Assembly (NCBI GenBank): GCA_001751225.1 | Contig: MAXT01000226.1 | Span: 1 to 14,178 of the forward strand | Reading direction: 5' to 3' | Source: Desulfuromonadales bacterium C00003107 | GTDB taxonomy: Bacteria > Desulfobacterota > Desulfuromonadia > Desulfuromonadales > Syntrophotaleaceae | DNA length: 14,178 nucleotides | In this document: positions 1-7,397 of the stretch, piece by piece | Numbering within the stretch: the stretch's first letter is position 1 | Layout of the letters: every line of letters starts with the position of its first letter | Translations under genes and position numbers: made by a program | The notes under the pieces: model-generated | What the model was told of the DNA's origin: nothing | Databases searched by the model: none | What the model saw: only the letters and a program-made list of their open reading frames with translations

Positions 1-365
1 GGCCAACGGGGGGCGACCTTCTTTTGGTTACTTTTCTTGGTCGTCAAGAAAAGTAACACGCCTGGCCGGGCAAGACCGGTCGACTCTAAGATTTCGGTAA
101 AAAGATTCGTCTGGTTCGCTGTATAAACCTTCAAGATCGCAGGGTTGCGTCCCCGCTCGACGCCCTACTCTTTTTACGCGCCAAAAAAGAGTAGGCAGAA
201 AAAGGCGCCCCAACTCCTTGCCCTTCGGGTTCCCTGTGCTGCGCAGACGTTTTGCGGGCGGGCAAAAACTCGCTGCGCTCAAACATTTCCCCGCCTGCTT
301 CGCAAAACGTCCACTTCGCTCCGGCGGCGTCACAGGGGATGAAACGGCATCAGCCGTCTTACGCT
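1..365. repeat. Non-coding mosaic of three palindromic stem-loops
   Basis: No convincing gene is present here. Three stem-loops are visible. The first has perfect 13-bp arms at 27-39 and 45-57 with a 5-base loop. The second has perfect 12-bp arms at 164-175 and 184-195. The third is nested: outer 7-bp arms at 232-238 and 331-337 enclose 10-bp arms at 247-256 and 301-310. The short open frames across it read as arginine- and proline-rich nonsense and differ on each strand, as expected for palindromes. This looks like a cluster of dispersed intergenic repeats downstream of the sbcD-like gene. None of the stems is followed by a clear T-run, so none is called a terminator. The family name is not known to me. 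Confidence 0.7.
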
Positions 366-1673
366 TTACGCCTTACGGTTTGTGGAATTTCCCCCTGCGA
401 CTGCTGCCGAGCTCCCACTACCCTCCAGCACTGCCAGCAGTTCGTCATCTTCCACCTCGCCGCGCAGCACCAAATCGCGAATAGCCAGAGACAGCTCGAC
501 CAGCTCATCCTGACGATCTTTGTAATCGCTACTGGCCTCCACCAAGTCCCGTAGGACCTCCCGCTCGATATCCGCCAGACTTTTGCCGACTCCCTCACCG
601 ACGGTTCCACGGCTGACCAGGGAAAGCTGATTGCGGATTTCGACGTGCAACGGATGGCAGACCTCATCCAGCACCGCCCGCAGTCGCTCCCGCCCCAACT
701 CGAAGGGGTGAAAGGCCACCTTGCCGGTGAGCTTGAGATCGATGAGAGGTTGGCGATCCTCGTTGGTGCTCTCAGGAGAACTATCCAGGGTGGCCGCCAA
801 CCGCTCGCGAAAGGTCTCCAGCGCCTGATCCGCGTCGGTCGCGCCGTCCAGATCGATCACCACAGCCTGCATGGGCCGGGGATCGGTAGGGCGAAACTGG
901 TGTTTAAAGCATCCCCCCTCGGCAGTCACCAGATAATAACCCTTATCGTACCTCTGCTCACCGAAATTGACCCGCTCTGGAGAGCCGGGATTAAACCCGT
1001 ATGGTCGCCCATCTGGAGTCTTCACAATATATGGCTTGTGGCCGTGGCCGAGGGCCAGATAGTCGAATCGATCTGCCAGAGGCAGGGCTTCTTCCGGCTT
1101 CATGTTGCCGATTTCCACCGGCGAAAAACTCCAGATACCGACATGAAACAGCAACAGATTATGATCGGTGGTTACCGCTTCGCAGATACGCGCGACATGG
1201 GTACCGGCTTGAGCACCGATATAGCCGAGACCGTAGATATGCAGATCACCGATGATCAGATGCCCCCCGGCGCCCTTCTCTTCATCGAAGGTTGCGAAAT
1301 AATACCCGCCATCCTCGGTTCGGGATGGTCGCAGCAAGCGGAGATAGCCCATCTGCGACAAAGCTTCCATCCAGGAGATACTGTCCCGGCGGTGAATCCA
1401 GTCGTGATTGCCTTCAACAGCGATGCAGGGAATGCCAACATCCTTGAGGGGCTGCAAAATTTCGATGGTCCGGGCAAAGGTTTGCGGCAGGATCTGTCCG
1501 GTGTGAAACAGATCCCCGGCAATCAGCACAAAATCGACCTTTTCGGCCAGGGCATCGGCAACGATGGTAGCCAGAGTACGGAAAAAATCATTGTAACGGA
1601 GCTGTTCGCCGCTGGAATGGCGATAGGTCTTGCCGAGATGAATATCGCCAGTATGGATAAAACGCACAACCAT
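366..1673 (-). CDS. sbcD: SbcD/Mre11-type DNA repair exonuclease subunit
   Basis: A 435-residue metallophosphoesterase nuclease. The calcineurin-like motifs are complete: Asp10/His12 in the first motif, GDLF with Asp54, GNHDW with Asn89/His90, a histidine in LLFHVG (His177), and GHGH (His210, His212). These are the two-metal ligands of Mre11/SbcD nucleases. Residues about 290-430 form a mostly helical capping region. By family knowledge the protein pairs with an SbcC/Rad50-type SMC ATPase, trims DNA ends and opens hairpins. No sbcC is visible; it could lie beyond the left edge, past the repeats at 1-365. The ATG at 1671-1673 has an ACGGAG-like ribosome site about 9 bases upstream. The gene sits 60 bp downstream of the GGDEF-EAL gene and may share its transcript. 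The long plus-strand frame opposite is a shadow. The fold is secure; whether it is SbcD proper or a YhaO-like relative is less so. Confidence 0.88.
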   Translation of the reverse strand: MVVRFIHTGDIHLGKTYRHSSGEQLRYNDFFRTLATIVADALAEKVDFVLIAGDLFHTGQILPQTFARTIEILQPLKDVGIPCIAVEGNHDWIHRRDSISWMEALSQMGYLRLLRPSRTEDGGYYFATFDEEKGAGGHLIIGDLHIYGLGYIGAQAGTHVARICEAVTTDHNLLLFHVGIWSFSPVEIGNMKPEEALPLADRFDYLALGHGHKPYIVKTPDGRPYGFNPGSPERVNFGEQRYDKGYYLVTAEGGCFKHQFRPTDPRPMQAVVIDLDGATDADQALETFRERLAATLDSSPESTNEDRQPLIDLKLTGKVAFHPFELGRERLRAVLDEVCHPLHVEIRNQLSLVSRGTVGEGVGKSLADIEREVLRDLVEASSDYKDRQDELVELSLAIRDLVLRGEVEDDELLAVLEGSGSSAAVAGGNSTNRKA

Positions 1674-1732
1674 AGGCCTGAACTCCGTAGCATTAGGTGG
1701 CTAATAAATCGGAACAAAAACAGGGAAGAGGA

Positions 1733-3733
1733 TCAATCGCCAGGTGTCAGCGACGTCACAACTGGAGTGGGTGACACAGAGGGGGAAACAAAACTGCGTT
1801 CAAAGAGAGCCTCGACCTCGCGCGCGGGCAGGGGCTTGCTGAACAGAAAACCCTGTACTTGAGCACAATCCATCTGCTGCAAAAAGAGCAACTGCTCTTC
1901 TGTTTCGACCCCTTCGGCCACGACCCCCAGCCCCATGGTACGGCCCAGGGCAATAACCGAACTGGTCAGGGCGGCATGGTTGGAGTTGCTGGTCACTTCA
2001 CGAATGAAGGAACGGTCGATCTTAAGCTTGGACAGGGGCAACCGCTGCAGGTTGATCAGGGAGGAATAACCGGTGCCGAAATCGTCCATAGCCAAGGAAA
2101 TACCCCGCTGCTGAAAAATATTCAGAATCCGCACCGCCTCTTGAACATTGTCCATGACCGCGCTTTCGGTGATTTCAAGCTCCAGCAGTTGCGGATCGAA
2201 GCCGCTCTCCTCGAGAATGCTCTCCACCATGTCGACGAAATCGGGCTGCCGAATCTGCCAGGTCGAAATATTCACTGCTACCCGCACCGTCGGCAGGCCG
2301 GCCTGCTGCCAGAGCCGCCCCTGAATACAGGCAGCCCTCAGCACCCATTCGCCGATGGAAACGATCAGGCCGGTCTCTTCGGCCAAGGGGATAAAATCCC
2401 CCGGCGAAATCATGCCGCGCTCGCTATGCTGCCAGCGTACCAGCGCCTCCACCCCGACCAGGCGTCCAGAAGCCAGATCGATCTGTGGCTGGTAGTGCAA
2501 AAGCAATTCATGGCGGTCGACGGCCTGGCGCAGATCGTTTTCCAGAAACAGTCGTTCCTCAGCCAGACCGTCATCGGCGGCGGATAAGAAACTGAAACAG
2601 TCGCCACCTTTGTTTTTGGCCTGATGCTTGGCCCGGTCAGCCTTGCGCATCAGACTGCTGACATCCTCGCCATTTTGGGGATAGAGGCTGATGCCGATAC
2701 TGGCAGTGAGAAACAGCTGATGCTCCCGCAAGCGGATCGGCTGAACCAGCAGCGAGAGGACCTTTTTTGCCACCGTGACCACATCCGCCTGTGATGAGAC
2801 ATTTTCCAGTACTATGACGAACTCGTCGCCACCGATGCGGGCCAGGGTGTCGACCTCGCGCAGGCCATTACGCAGCTGGCAGGCAACCTTCCACAGCACC
2901 TGGTCACCCATATCGTAGCCCAGGGAGTCGTTAAAGTTCTTGAAGCGATCGAGGTCGATGATAAGCAGAGCAAGCTGACTGCCAAACCGTCGGGCGCGGG
3001 CCAGGGCATGTTCGAGGCGATCCTGAAACAGGGCCCGATTTGGCAGGTCGGTCAGGGTATCGTGATAGGCAAGATAGTTGAGGCGGGCTTCGTTCTGGCG
3101 CAGGGTTTCTTCGGTCTGCACCCGGTCACTGATATCGACGACACTGCCGCGAATACCGATTATTTGCCCTTGCGAGGCCATGGCATCGGCGGAGATAAGG
3201 GCCGGCAGGGTCGCACCGTTCTTTTTGCGCACCGTGAACTGACTGTTCACCAGACGCTGCCCGTTCATTACCTGCTGAAAGACCTCCTGCAGACGATTGC
3301 CCTCATCAGCGGCAAACAGTTGGGACAACAGAAGGCCACCGGCCAGATCTTCGGCACTGTAGCCGCTCAAATCGAGAGCACAACGGTTCCAGAATACCAC
3401 CCTACCATCACAGTCCGTTTCAAAAACACCCTGTGGCAGTAAGTCAACTGTCTCTCGGAATTGCCTTTCGCTCTCTTTCAGGGCGGTGACCGCCTCATGC
3501 CGTCGCGAGACCTCCTGGTGCAGGACCTGCCTGCTGCGGCGACTGCGGCGCAAAATCGACAGGAACACCGCCACCACCAGAAACAGCAGTGCCGTCACCA
3601 GCCAAACCAACAGGCGATAGTGATCGAGCTCCTGTTGCCCATCTGCAGCACTGGCTGGCAACGCTGTCGTCAGCGACAGGCCGAACAGAAACAACATCCC
3701 TGTTAGTTTGGTTCGAATCACTCTGACTACCAT
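1733..3733 (-). CDS. Membrane-anchored PAS-GGDEF-EAL c-di-GMP enzyme
   Basis: A 666-residue signalling protein. It has an N-terminal hydrophobic/signal-like stretch (about 10-30) ending in an Ala-rich site, a second membrane helix (about 41-62), a short basic linker, a PAS domain (about 86-205), a GGDEF domain (about 217-380) and an EAL domain (about 393-640). The GGDEF motif is intact at 301-305 with an RxxD inhibitory site (Arg292, Asp295) five residues before it. The EAL domain keeps EAL at 429-431, Asn488, Glu520, the Asp550-Asp551 pair, Lys571 and the catalytic-base Glu607, so phosphodiesterase activity is likely. The usual AMYxAK signature after GGDEF reads AKHQAK (368-373). Both synthesis and breakdown of c-di-GMP are possible; the PAS or periplasmic part would set the balance. 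The ribosome site is weak. An 11-bp palindrome lies just upstream. Confidence 0.95.
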   Translation of the reverse strand: MVVRVIRTKLTGMLFLFGLSLTTALPASAADGQQELDHYRLLVWLVTALLFLVVAVFLSILRRSRRSRQVLHQEVSRRHEAVTALKESERQFRETVDLLPQGVFETDCDGRVVFWNRCALDLSGYSAEDLAGGLLLSQLFAADEGNRLQEVFQQVMNGQRLVNSQFTVRKKNGATLPALISADAMASQGQIIGIRGSVVDISDRVQTEETLRQNEARLNYLAYHDTLTDLPNRALFQDRLEHALARARRFGSQLALLIIDLDRFKNFNDSLGYDMGDQVLWKVACQLRNGLREVDTLARIGGDEFVIVLENVSSQADVVTVAKKVLSLLVQPIRLREHQLFLTASIGISLYPQNGEDVSSLMRKADRAKHQAKNKGGDCFSFLSAADDGLAEERLFLENDLRQAVDRHELLLHYQPQIDLASGRLVGVEALVRWQHSERGMISPGDFIPLAEETGLIVSIGEWVLRAACIQGRLWQQAGLPTVRVAVNISTWQIRQPDFVDMVESILEESGFDPQLLELEITESAVMDNVQEAVRILNIFQQRGISLAMDDFGTGYSSLINLQRLPLSKLKIDRSFIREVTSNSNHAALTSSVIALGRTMGLGVVAEGVETEEQLLFLQQMDCAQVQGFLFSKPLPAREVEALFERSFVSPSVSPTPVVTSLTPGD

Positions 3734-3740
3734 CCATTAG

Positions 3741-3751
3741 GTCTGACAGAC
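3741..3751. promoter_or_regulatory. 11-bp perfect palindrome upstream of the GGDEF-EAL start
   Basis: GTCTGACAGAC is a perfect palindrome around a central A, lying 7 bases upstream of the GGDEF-EAL start codon on the minus strand. It could be an operator or a small RNA hairpin affecting translation, but it is short enough to occur by chance. Confidence 0.25.
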
Positions 3752-3827
3752 AATTCCTGGCTGACGACTGCGGCGACAAAAAGTTCCTTTAGAACCTCTT
3801 CCCGCAGCAAGGCCCTATCTTAGGAGG

Positions 3828-3979
3828 CTGTCGGGCTTACTATGAGCCGACTGCAAAATCGCCTGACCGGCCCAGCTTTTCGACAATTTTCGCCAAATAG
3901 CCCTGCTATTCGCTCTCAAATTCTCGAAAACCTGGCCTCGAACAGCCAATTTTTCGTTTAGGCCCGTCAAGTCCGACAG
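3828..3979. repeat. 152-bp imperfect palindromic intergenic element (family B)
   Basis: The two halves of this stretch are imperfect reverse complements. The outer ends both read CTGTCGG-A/G-CTT inward, and the match continues through A-rich and GC-rich blocks such as the AAAAT-x-GCCTG and TTTTCGA-x-AATTT segments. Transcribed from either strand it would fold into one long hairpin. It lies between the zinc-ribbon gene and the GGDEF-EAL gene. A 78-codon minus-strand frame crosses it but simply translates the palindrome. It has no recognisable relationship to the 6090-6240/7661-7818 family. From memory, similar palindromic spacers recur in Geobacter-type genomes, but this is unverified. Confidence 0.7.
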
Positions 3980-4014
3980 ACTTCCAGCCTCACAAACTAC
4001 CCTTGCGGAAACAC

Positions 4015-4782
4015 TTAGGGCAAATCGAGACCGGTGCGACAGGACGGGCAACGCACACGTTTGCCAGCCAACTTTTCAGGATAGGCCAGCTTGTAATTGC
4101 AGGACAGACACCGCACCATGCTGACACTGGGGCGAGCCGGATCCCCCTCCAGACTGACCACTCCCGTGGGGGCCTCTTCGACAGCAGGCGCAGACTCAGG
4201 GTCGGCAGCAACAGGAGCAACAGGAGCAACAGGAGCAACAGGAGCAACAGGTTCTTCAAAGGCAGCAGGTTCTTCGACAGCAGGAGCTTCCTCCGGCTCA
4301 CCAAAGGAAAAGTTCTGCTCATCCAAAGGAACCGTTGATTCTTCGATATCCGCAGCAAGTTCATTCGGTTCGGGATCATCAGATTGAGCGAAAGAAAAAC
4401 TGTCCTCAGTTTCGGTAGCGGCCAGGCCTTCACCCGAATTCGCTTCGGCCAGGGAAGCGAACGCACGGCTCAACACATCTTCTTCCTCAGGCTGTTGGGC
4501 CACCAAATCTGGCACGTCGGAGGGTGCTTGCGCCACTTCTTGGTCAACCACCGGAACCTCTTTCAACGGGGCAATGGATAGTGGACTGGGCGCCGCAATG
4601 GATTGTACCTCTTCGCGAATCCGCTCCAGCCGCTCATGGAGACCGGCGACTTCGCGCTCAATACGGGAGGTCCGGCGAAATACCCGCCAGAACAGCAGAA
4701 AAAGAAGCAACAGTACTGCTGCGGCGGCCAGCAACCGATGGTCCAGGGTCGCTATGAAGTTCAGAATCTCCTCTTGGTTCAT
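4015..4782 (-). CDS. Membrane-anchored protein with C-terminal zinc ribbon
   Basis: A 255-residue protein of unknown function. Residues about 15-33 form a single membrane helix followed by Arg residues (33-41), so the bulk is probably cytoplasmic. Residues about 38-62 look like a short coiled coil. The middle (65-220) is acidic, low-complexity and Pro/Ala/Glu-rich, and carries five perfect PVA repeats (178-192). The C-terminus holds a four-cysteine zinc ribbon: Cys225, Cys228, Cys245 and Cys248, in the style of MJ0042-type ribbons. Tethered zinc ribbons of this kind may be adaptors or sensors, but no function can be assigned. The start is well supported: AAGGAGG lies 5 bases before the ATG. 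The gene is 64 bp downstream of cbiET and could be cotranscribed, though its role in cobalamin synthesis is not implied. Confidence 0.85.
   Translation of the reverse strand: MNQEEILNFIATLDHRLLAAAAVLLLLFLLFWRVFRRTSRIEREVAGLHERLERIREEVQSIAAPSPLSIAPLKEVPVVDQEVAQAPSDVPDLVAQQPEEEDVLSRAFASLAEANSGEGLAATETEDSFSFAQSDDPEPNELAADIEESTVPLDEQNFSFGEPEEAPAVEEPAAFEEPVAPVAPVAPVAPVAADPESAPAVEEAPTGVVSLEGDPARPSVSMVRCLSCNYKLAYPEKLAGKRVRCPSCRTGLDLP
4207..4251. repeat. Five perfect tandem copies of a 9-bp unit
   Basis: The 9-mer AGCAACAGG is repeated five times without error. It encodes (Pro-Val-Ala)5 on the minus strand inside the zinc-ribbon protein. Because the unit is a multiple of three, gain or loss of copies would change linker length without breaking the frame. 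Confidence 0.95.
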
Positions 4783-4846
4783 CTTCGCCTCCTTGCAAAG
4801 GGCTTTACGGAAATATGAGTATCGTCTGTCTTGGTCCGTCTAAAGA

Positions 4847-6058
4847 TCACTCTTTTATCGCCACGATAATGTAAACCGGATCGTAGGCCTCGAACATCTT
4901 GTATTCGGTGGAGGGTCGAGTGCGGGCCACATTGATGGTGGTGATCTCCAACTGGTAGCCGGCATTGGCAAAGTATTCGCTGGCCGCGGTGAGGGTATCG
5001 AAAGTCATGGCGTTGATCACCACTCGGCCCTCGGCTGGCAGCCGCTCATCGACGGCCTGCAGGATATCCCACAGATTGCCGCCGGAACCGCCGATAAAAA
5101 CCCGGTCGGGATCGGGCATGCCATCGAAACAAGCCGGAGCCTCCCCTTCCACCAGACGGGCTCGACGGACATTGAATTTGCGAAAGTTCTGTTTGATGTA
5201 GTTGATACACTGAGCGTTGCGCTCCACGGCGAAAATCTGCCCGTTGGGCAGCAAATAGTCAGCCTCAATACTGATCGACCCCGATCCGGCGCCGATGTCC
5301 CACAGCACCATGTCATGGCGTAGCTTGAGCTTAGCCAAGGTCACCACCCGCACCTCTTCGCGGGTGATCAGTTTACGGGTGGCGGCGAACTCCTCATCGG
5401 GGATACCTAGAGTCGGCATCTGTTCTTCGCCGCTGGCATCATACTCCTTGATCAAAATCAGCACATTGAGTGGGGCAGCGCTGATATCCAGCAGGCCCCG
5501 CACATCGGTGGTGATAATGCGCTCTTCAGCAGTGCCCAGATTTTCGCACAGGTAGGCCGCATAACCATCGCGCCCCCGCTTCACCAGTTCGGCGGCGATG
5601 GCCGCTGGAGTGTTCACCGAATCGGTTAACACCGCTGCCTTGTCGTTGGCGACTATGCGATCGACTGACCCTTCAATCCCGCGCCCTTGGGCCGAGAGAA
5701 AAATAGCATCGTCCCAGGGCTCCTTGAGCTTGGCAAAAGCATACTGCACCGAACTGACATTGGGCACAAACTCCAGTTCGTCAGCAGCGAAGTTGCGCAA
5801 CAATCGACGACCAATGCCAAAAAATAATGGATCACCAGAAGCTAACACTACCGCCTGCCGGTCATCCTGCTTGAGCCGTTCGGCGATTTCAGAAAAATTA
5901 TTATCGATCAGGACCGTCTCACCAGAAAATTCTGGGAAAAGAGCCAGGTGCTCAGCTCGCCCCATGAGGACCTGACAGGCTTTGATCAGTTCCAGGGCAC
6001 GCCCACTAAAACCTTCCTGACCTTGTACTCCGGCACCGACTACATAAATCTTTTTCAT
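4847..6058 (-). CDS. cbiET: Precorrin/cobalt-precorrin C5,C15-methyltransferase, decarboxylating (CbiE-CbiT fusion)
   Basis: A 403-residue fusion of the CbiE and CbiT domains, the usual CobL/CbiET length. CbiE (about 1-205) is a tetrapyrrole methylase with the N-terminal YVVGAG segment and GDPLFFG (75-81). CbiT (about 215-403) is a class I SAM methyltransferase with DIGAGSG (254-260) and GGSGG (323-327). By family knowledge it methylates C5 and C15 of the corrin ring and decarboxylates the C12 acetate using S-adenosylmethionine in the cytoplasm. The ATG at 6056-6058 is chosen over an upstream TTG (6086-6088) because AAAGGA sits just before it. The CbiE motif usually reading S-x-H-G-R is SAQGR here (122-126). 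The gene lies 216 bp downstream of cbiX, separated by a palindromic element. Confidence 0.93.
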   Translation of the reverse strand: MKKIYVVGAGVQGQEGFSGRALELIKACQVLMGRAEHLALFPEFSGETVLIDNNFSEIAERLKQDDRQAVVLASGDPLFFGIGRRLLRNFAADELEFVPNVSSVQYAFAKLKEPWDDAIFLSAQGRGIEGSVDRIVANDKAAVLTDSVNTPAAIAAELVKRGRDGYAAYLCENLGTAEERIITTDVRGLLDISAAPLNVLILIKEYDASGEEQMPTLGIPDEEFAATRKLITREEVRVVTLAKLKLRHDMVLWDIGAGSGSISIEADYLLPNGQIFAVERNAQCINYIKQNFRKFNVRRARLVEGEAPACFDGMPDPDRVFIGGSGGNLWDILQAVDERLPAEGRVVINAMTFDTLTAASEYFANAGYQLEITTINVARTRPSTEYKMFEAYDPVYIIVAIKE

Positions 6059-6089
6059 CGATTTTCCTTTTTTTCGCCTTTTAAGCAAT

Positions 6090-6240
6090 GATGCATTCGC
6101 AAAAACTCATAGGATGGCTAAGCAAAAAGTTTGTCCTACAAGGCCTGGTGTTTTTTCAGGGGCGAAGGCATACATAGTATGTCGAGGTCCTGAAAAAGAC
6201 GCCGGAACGCCGTAGGGCGTACTTTTTGCGACGCCATCAA
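6090..6240. repeat. About 150-bp palindromic element, full copy 1 (family A)
   Basis: The ends form imperfect terminal inverted repeats: the left end reads TGATGCATTCGCAAAAAC, and the right end reads TGATGGCGTCGCAAAAAG when read inward. Further in are matching arms around GCAAAAAGT...CCTA and TAGGG...ACTTTTTGC, then GGTGTTTTTTCAGG pairing with CCTGAAAAAGACGCC, and a CATAC-GTATG centre. The same sequence recurs at 7661-7818 in the same orientation, and shortened forms occur at 11181-11220 and 13882-13909. It encodes no protein. It behaves like a miniature inverted-repeat or REP-like element inserted between cbiX and cbiET. Confidence 0.85.
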
Positions 6241-6250
6241 GCAGCAGATT

Positions 6251-6268
6251 CCGGCTTCTCGAAGCCGG
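6251..6268 (-). terminator. GC-rich hairpin just after cbiX, no T-run
   Basis: Perfect 7- to 8-bp arms (CCGGCTTC and GAAGCCGG) with a tiny loop start 7 bases after the cbiX stop codon. There is no T-tract on the minus side, so it is at best a weak or attenuating terminator, or a 3'-end stabilising hairpin. Confidence 0.35.
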
Positions 6269-6274
6269 TCGCCA

Positions 6275-6718
6275 TCACTCTACCGTTTCGTTCCGCGACC
6301 CGTCAAGCCCGCTCAATTCACCTGTACTGGCGGATTTGCCCAAGGCCTCGGCGATCCGCTCACAGGCCACTTCCGCAAGTTTAGCGTGCACTCCCAATGG
6401 CTCAGCCAACAGCAGCTCCACCTCTGGATACCTCTGGCCCGCGACGGTCATGGTCGCCGGCAGATCATGACTGACATGCCTACCGGCGAAAAGGAAATAG
6501 GGACACAGCACAATGCGCCGAGCTCCCTGTGCGACACAGCGGTCGATGCCGCTGGCAATAGAAGGCTCGCCACAGGACAAAAAAGCAACTTCCACCAACT
6601 CGTTGTCACCGGTAGTACGCACCAGATCGGCAATCGCACAAAAGGCCGATTTAGCCTCGGGCCGTGGGGAACCGTGTCCGACCAGCAATATCGCCGTTTT
6701 AAGCGCTGTCCCGTTCAT
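6275..6718 (-). CDS. cbiX: CbiX-type sirohydrochlorin cobaltochelatase (short form)
   Basis: A 147-residue single-domain chelatase of the short CbiX class. Numbered from an in-frame ATG six codons upstream (6734-6736), the metal-binding histidines lie in LLVGHGS (His21) and in PYFLFAGRHVSHDLP (His87). By family knowledge it inserts Co2+ into sirohydrochlorin early in the anaerobic cobalamin route; short forms act as dimers. I prefer the ATG at 6716-6718 because GGAG lies 9 bases upstream, whereas the earlier ATG pair at 6731-6736 has no clear ribosome site. The gene starts about 30 bp after cobC and is surely in the same operon. The C-terminal 20 residues are variable and polar. A related SirB/ferrochelatase activity cannot be excluded, but the cobalamin neighbours favour cobalt. 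Confidence 0.87.
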   Translation of the reverse strand: MNGTALKTAILLVGHGSPRPEAKSAFCAIADLVRTTGDNELVEVAFLSCGEPSIASGIDRCVAQGARRIVLCPYFLFAGRHVSHDLPATMTVAGQRYPEVELLLAEPLGVHAKLAEVACERIAEALGKSASTGELSGLDGSRNETVE

Positions 6719-6746
6719 GGCCTGTGTCTCCATCATCTATGAACCG

Positions 6747-7397
6747 TCAGCCGTTCAGCAGCTGAACGGTAACGCGGCCACACGCCCCATAATCAAGAAT
6801 GTTCACACACCCGTAAAATTGGGACAGGGATAAAATCCGCTCCAGAGGGGCGTCGAGGGCATCCAACAGCAGAATCCGGTTAATGCCTCCGTGAGCCACC
6901 ACGACGACCTCCTGCCCTCTATGCCGCCCAATAATTTCGGCGACAGCCGAACGCGCCCGCTGTCGCAGGTCGAGCAGATTTTCCCCGCCCGGAATCCGGT
7001 AATGGACTATATCGTCGAGCCGCGCCTGCCACTGCGTGGGATAGTGGGCCTGCAGTTCACTCCAGGGTCGCCCCTCCCATTCACCGGCGTGAAGCTCCCG
7101 CAGTTCCTGCATAGCTACCGGTACCAGTCCATGAGCGGCCGCCAGCATTTCCGCCCCCTCGAAACAGCGGACCAAATCGCTGCTATAGACCGCCTGAATC
7201 GGCCGCGGCTGCAGGCGCTCGACCAACTGCCGGTAATGACCTCGGCCCCGAGGGGTCAAGGCGACATCCTGCTGACCGTTGTAGCGTGGCTCGCCGTGCC
7301 CTTCAACCTCGCCGTGGCGCAGTAGAAAAATTCGCGTTTCCTCGGGCCGGCAGGCCTGCAGCGCATTCAATGAGCCTGCTTTAGCGTTATCTGTCAT
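6747..7397 (-). CDS. cobC: Histidine-phosphatase family protein, probable alpha-ribazole phosphatase
   Basis: A 216-residue phosphoglycerate-mutase-like phosphatase. Catalytic features are visible: LLRHGE with the phosphohistidine His28, YSSDLVR with Arg77, LREL-x-GEWEGR with Glu101, and VVAHGG with His169. By family knowledge CobC removes the 5' phosphate from alpha-ribazole phosphate or adenosylcobalamin phosphate in nucleotide-loop assembly. The family is broad, and the specific role rests on its place between cbiX and other cobalamin genes. The ATG at 7395-7397 shares one base with the stop of the SemiSWEET gene (TGATG), which suggests translational coupling. About 20 residues precede the conserved core, so a slightly later start is possible. 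Confidence 0.83.
   Translation of the reverse strand: MTDNAKAGSLNALQACRPEETRIFLLRHGEVEGHGEPRYNGQQDVALTPRGRGHYRQLVERLQPRPIQAVYSSDLVRCFEGAEMLAAAHGLVPVAMQELRELHAGEWEGRPWSELQAHYPTQWQARLDDIVHYRIPGGENLLDLRQRARSAVAEIIGRHRGQEVVVVAHGGINRILLLDALDAPLERILSLSQFYGCVNILDYGACGRVTVQLLNG

Noticed and set aside
645..1862. A 405-codon plus-strand open frame
   Set aside because: It lies opposite the nuclease gene, whose complete metal-ligand motifs are on the minus strand; the plus translation has no recognisable domain.
1859..2587. A 242-codon plus-strand open frame
   Set aside because: It is antisense to the EAL-domain region of the GGDEF-EAL gene and has a low-complexity Gln/His/Gly composition.
3815..4051. 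A 78-codon minus-strand frame between the zinc-ribbon and GGDEF-EAL genes
   Set aside because: Most of it is a translation of the 152-bp palindrome, and it overlaps the end of the zinc-ribbon gene.
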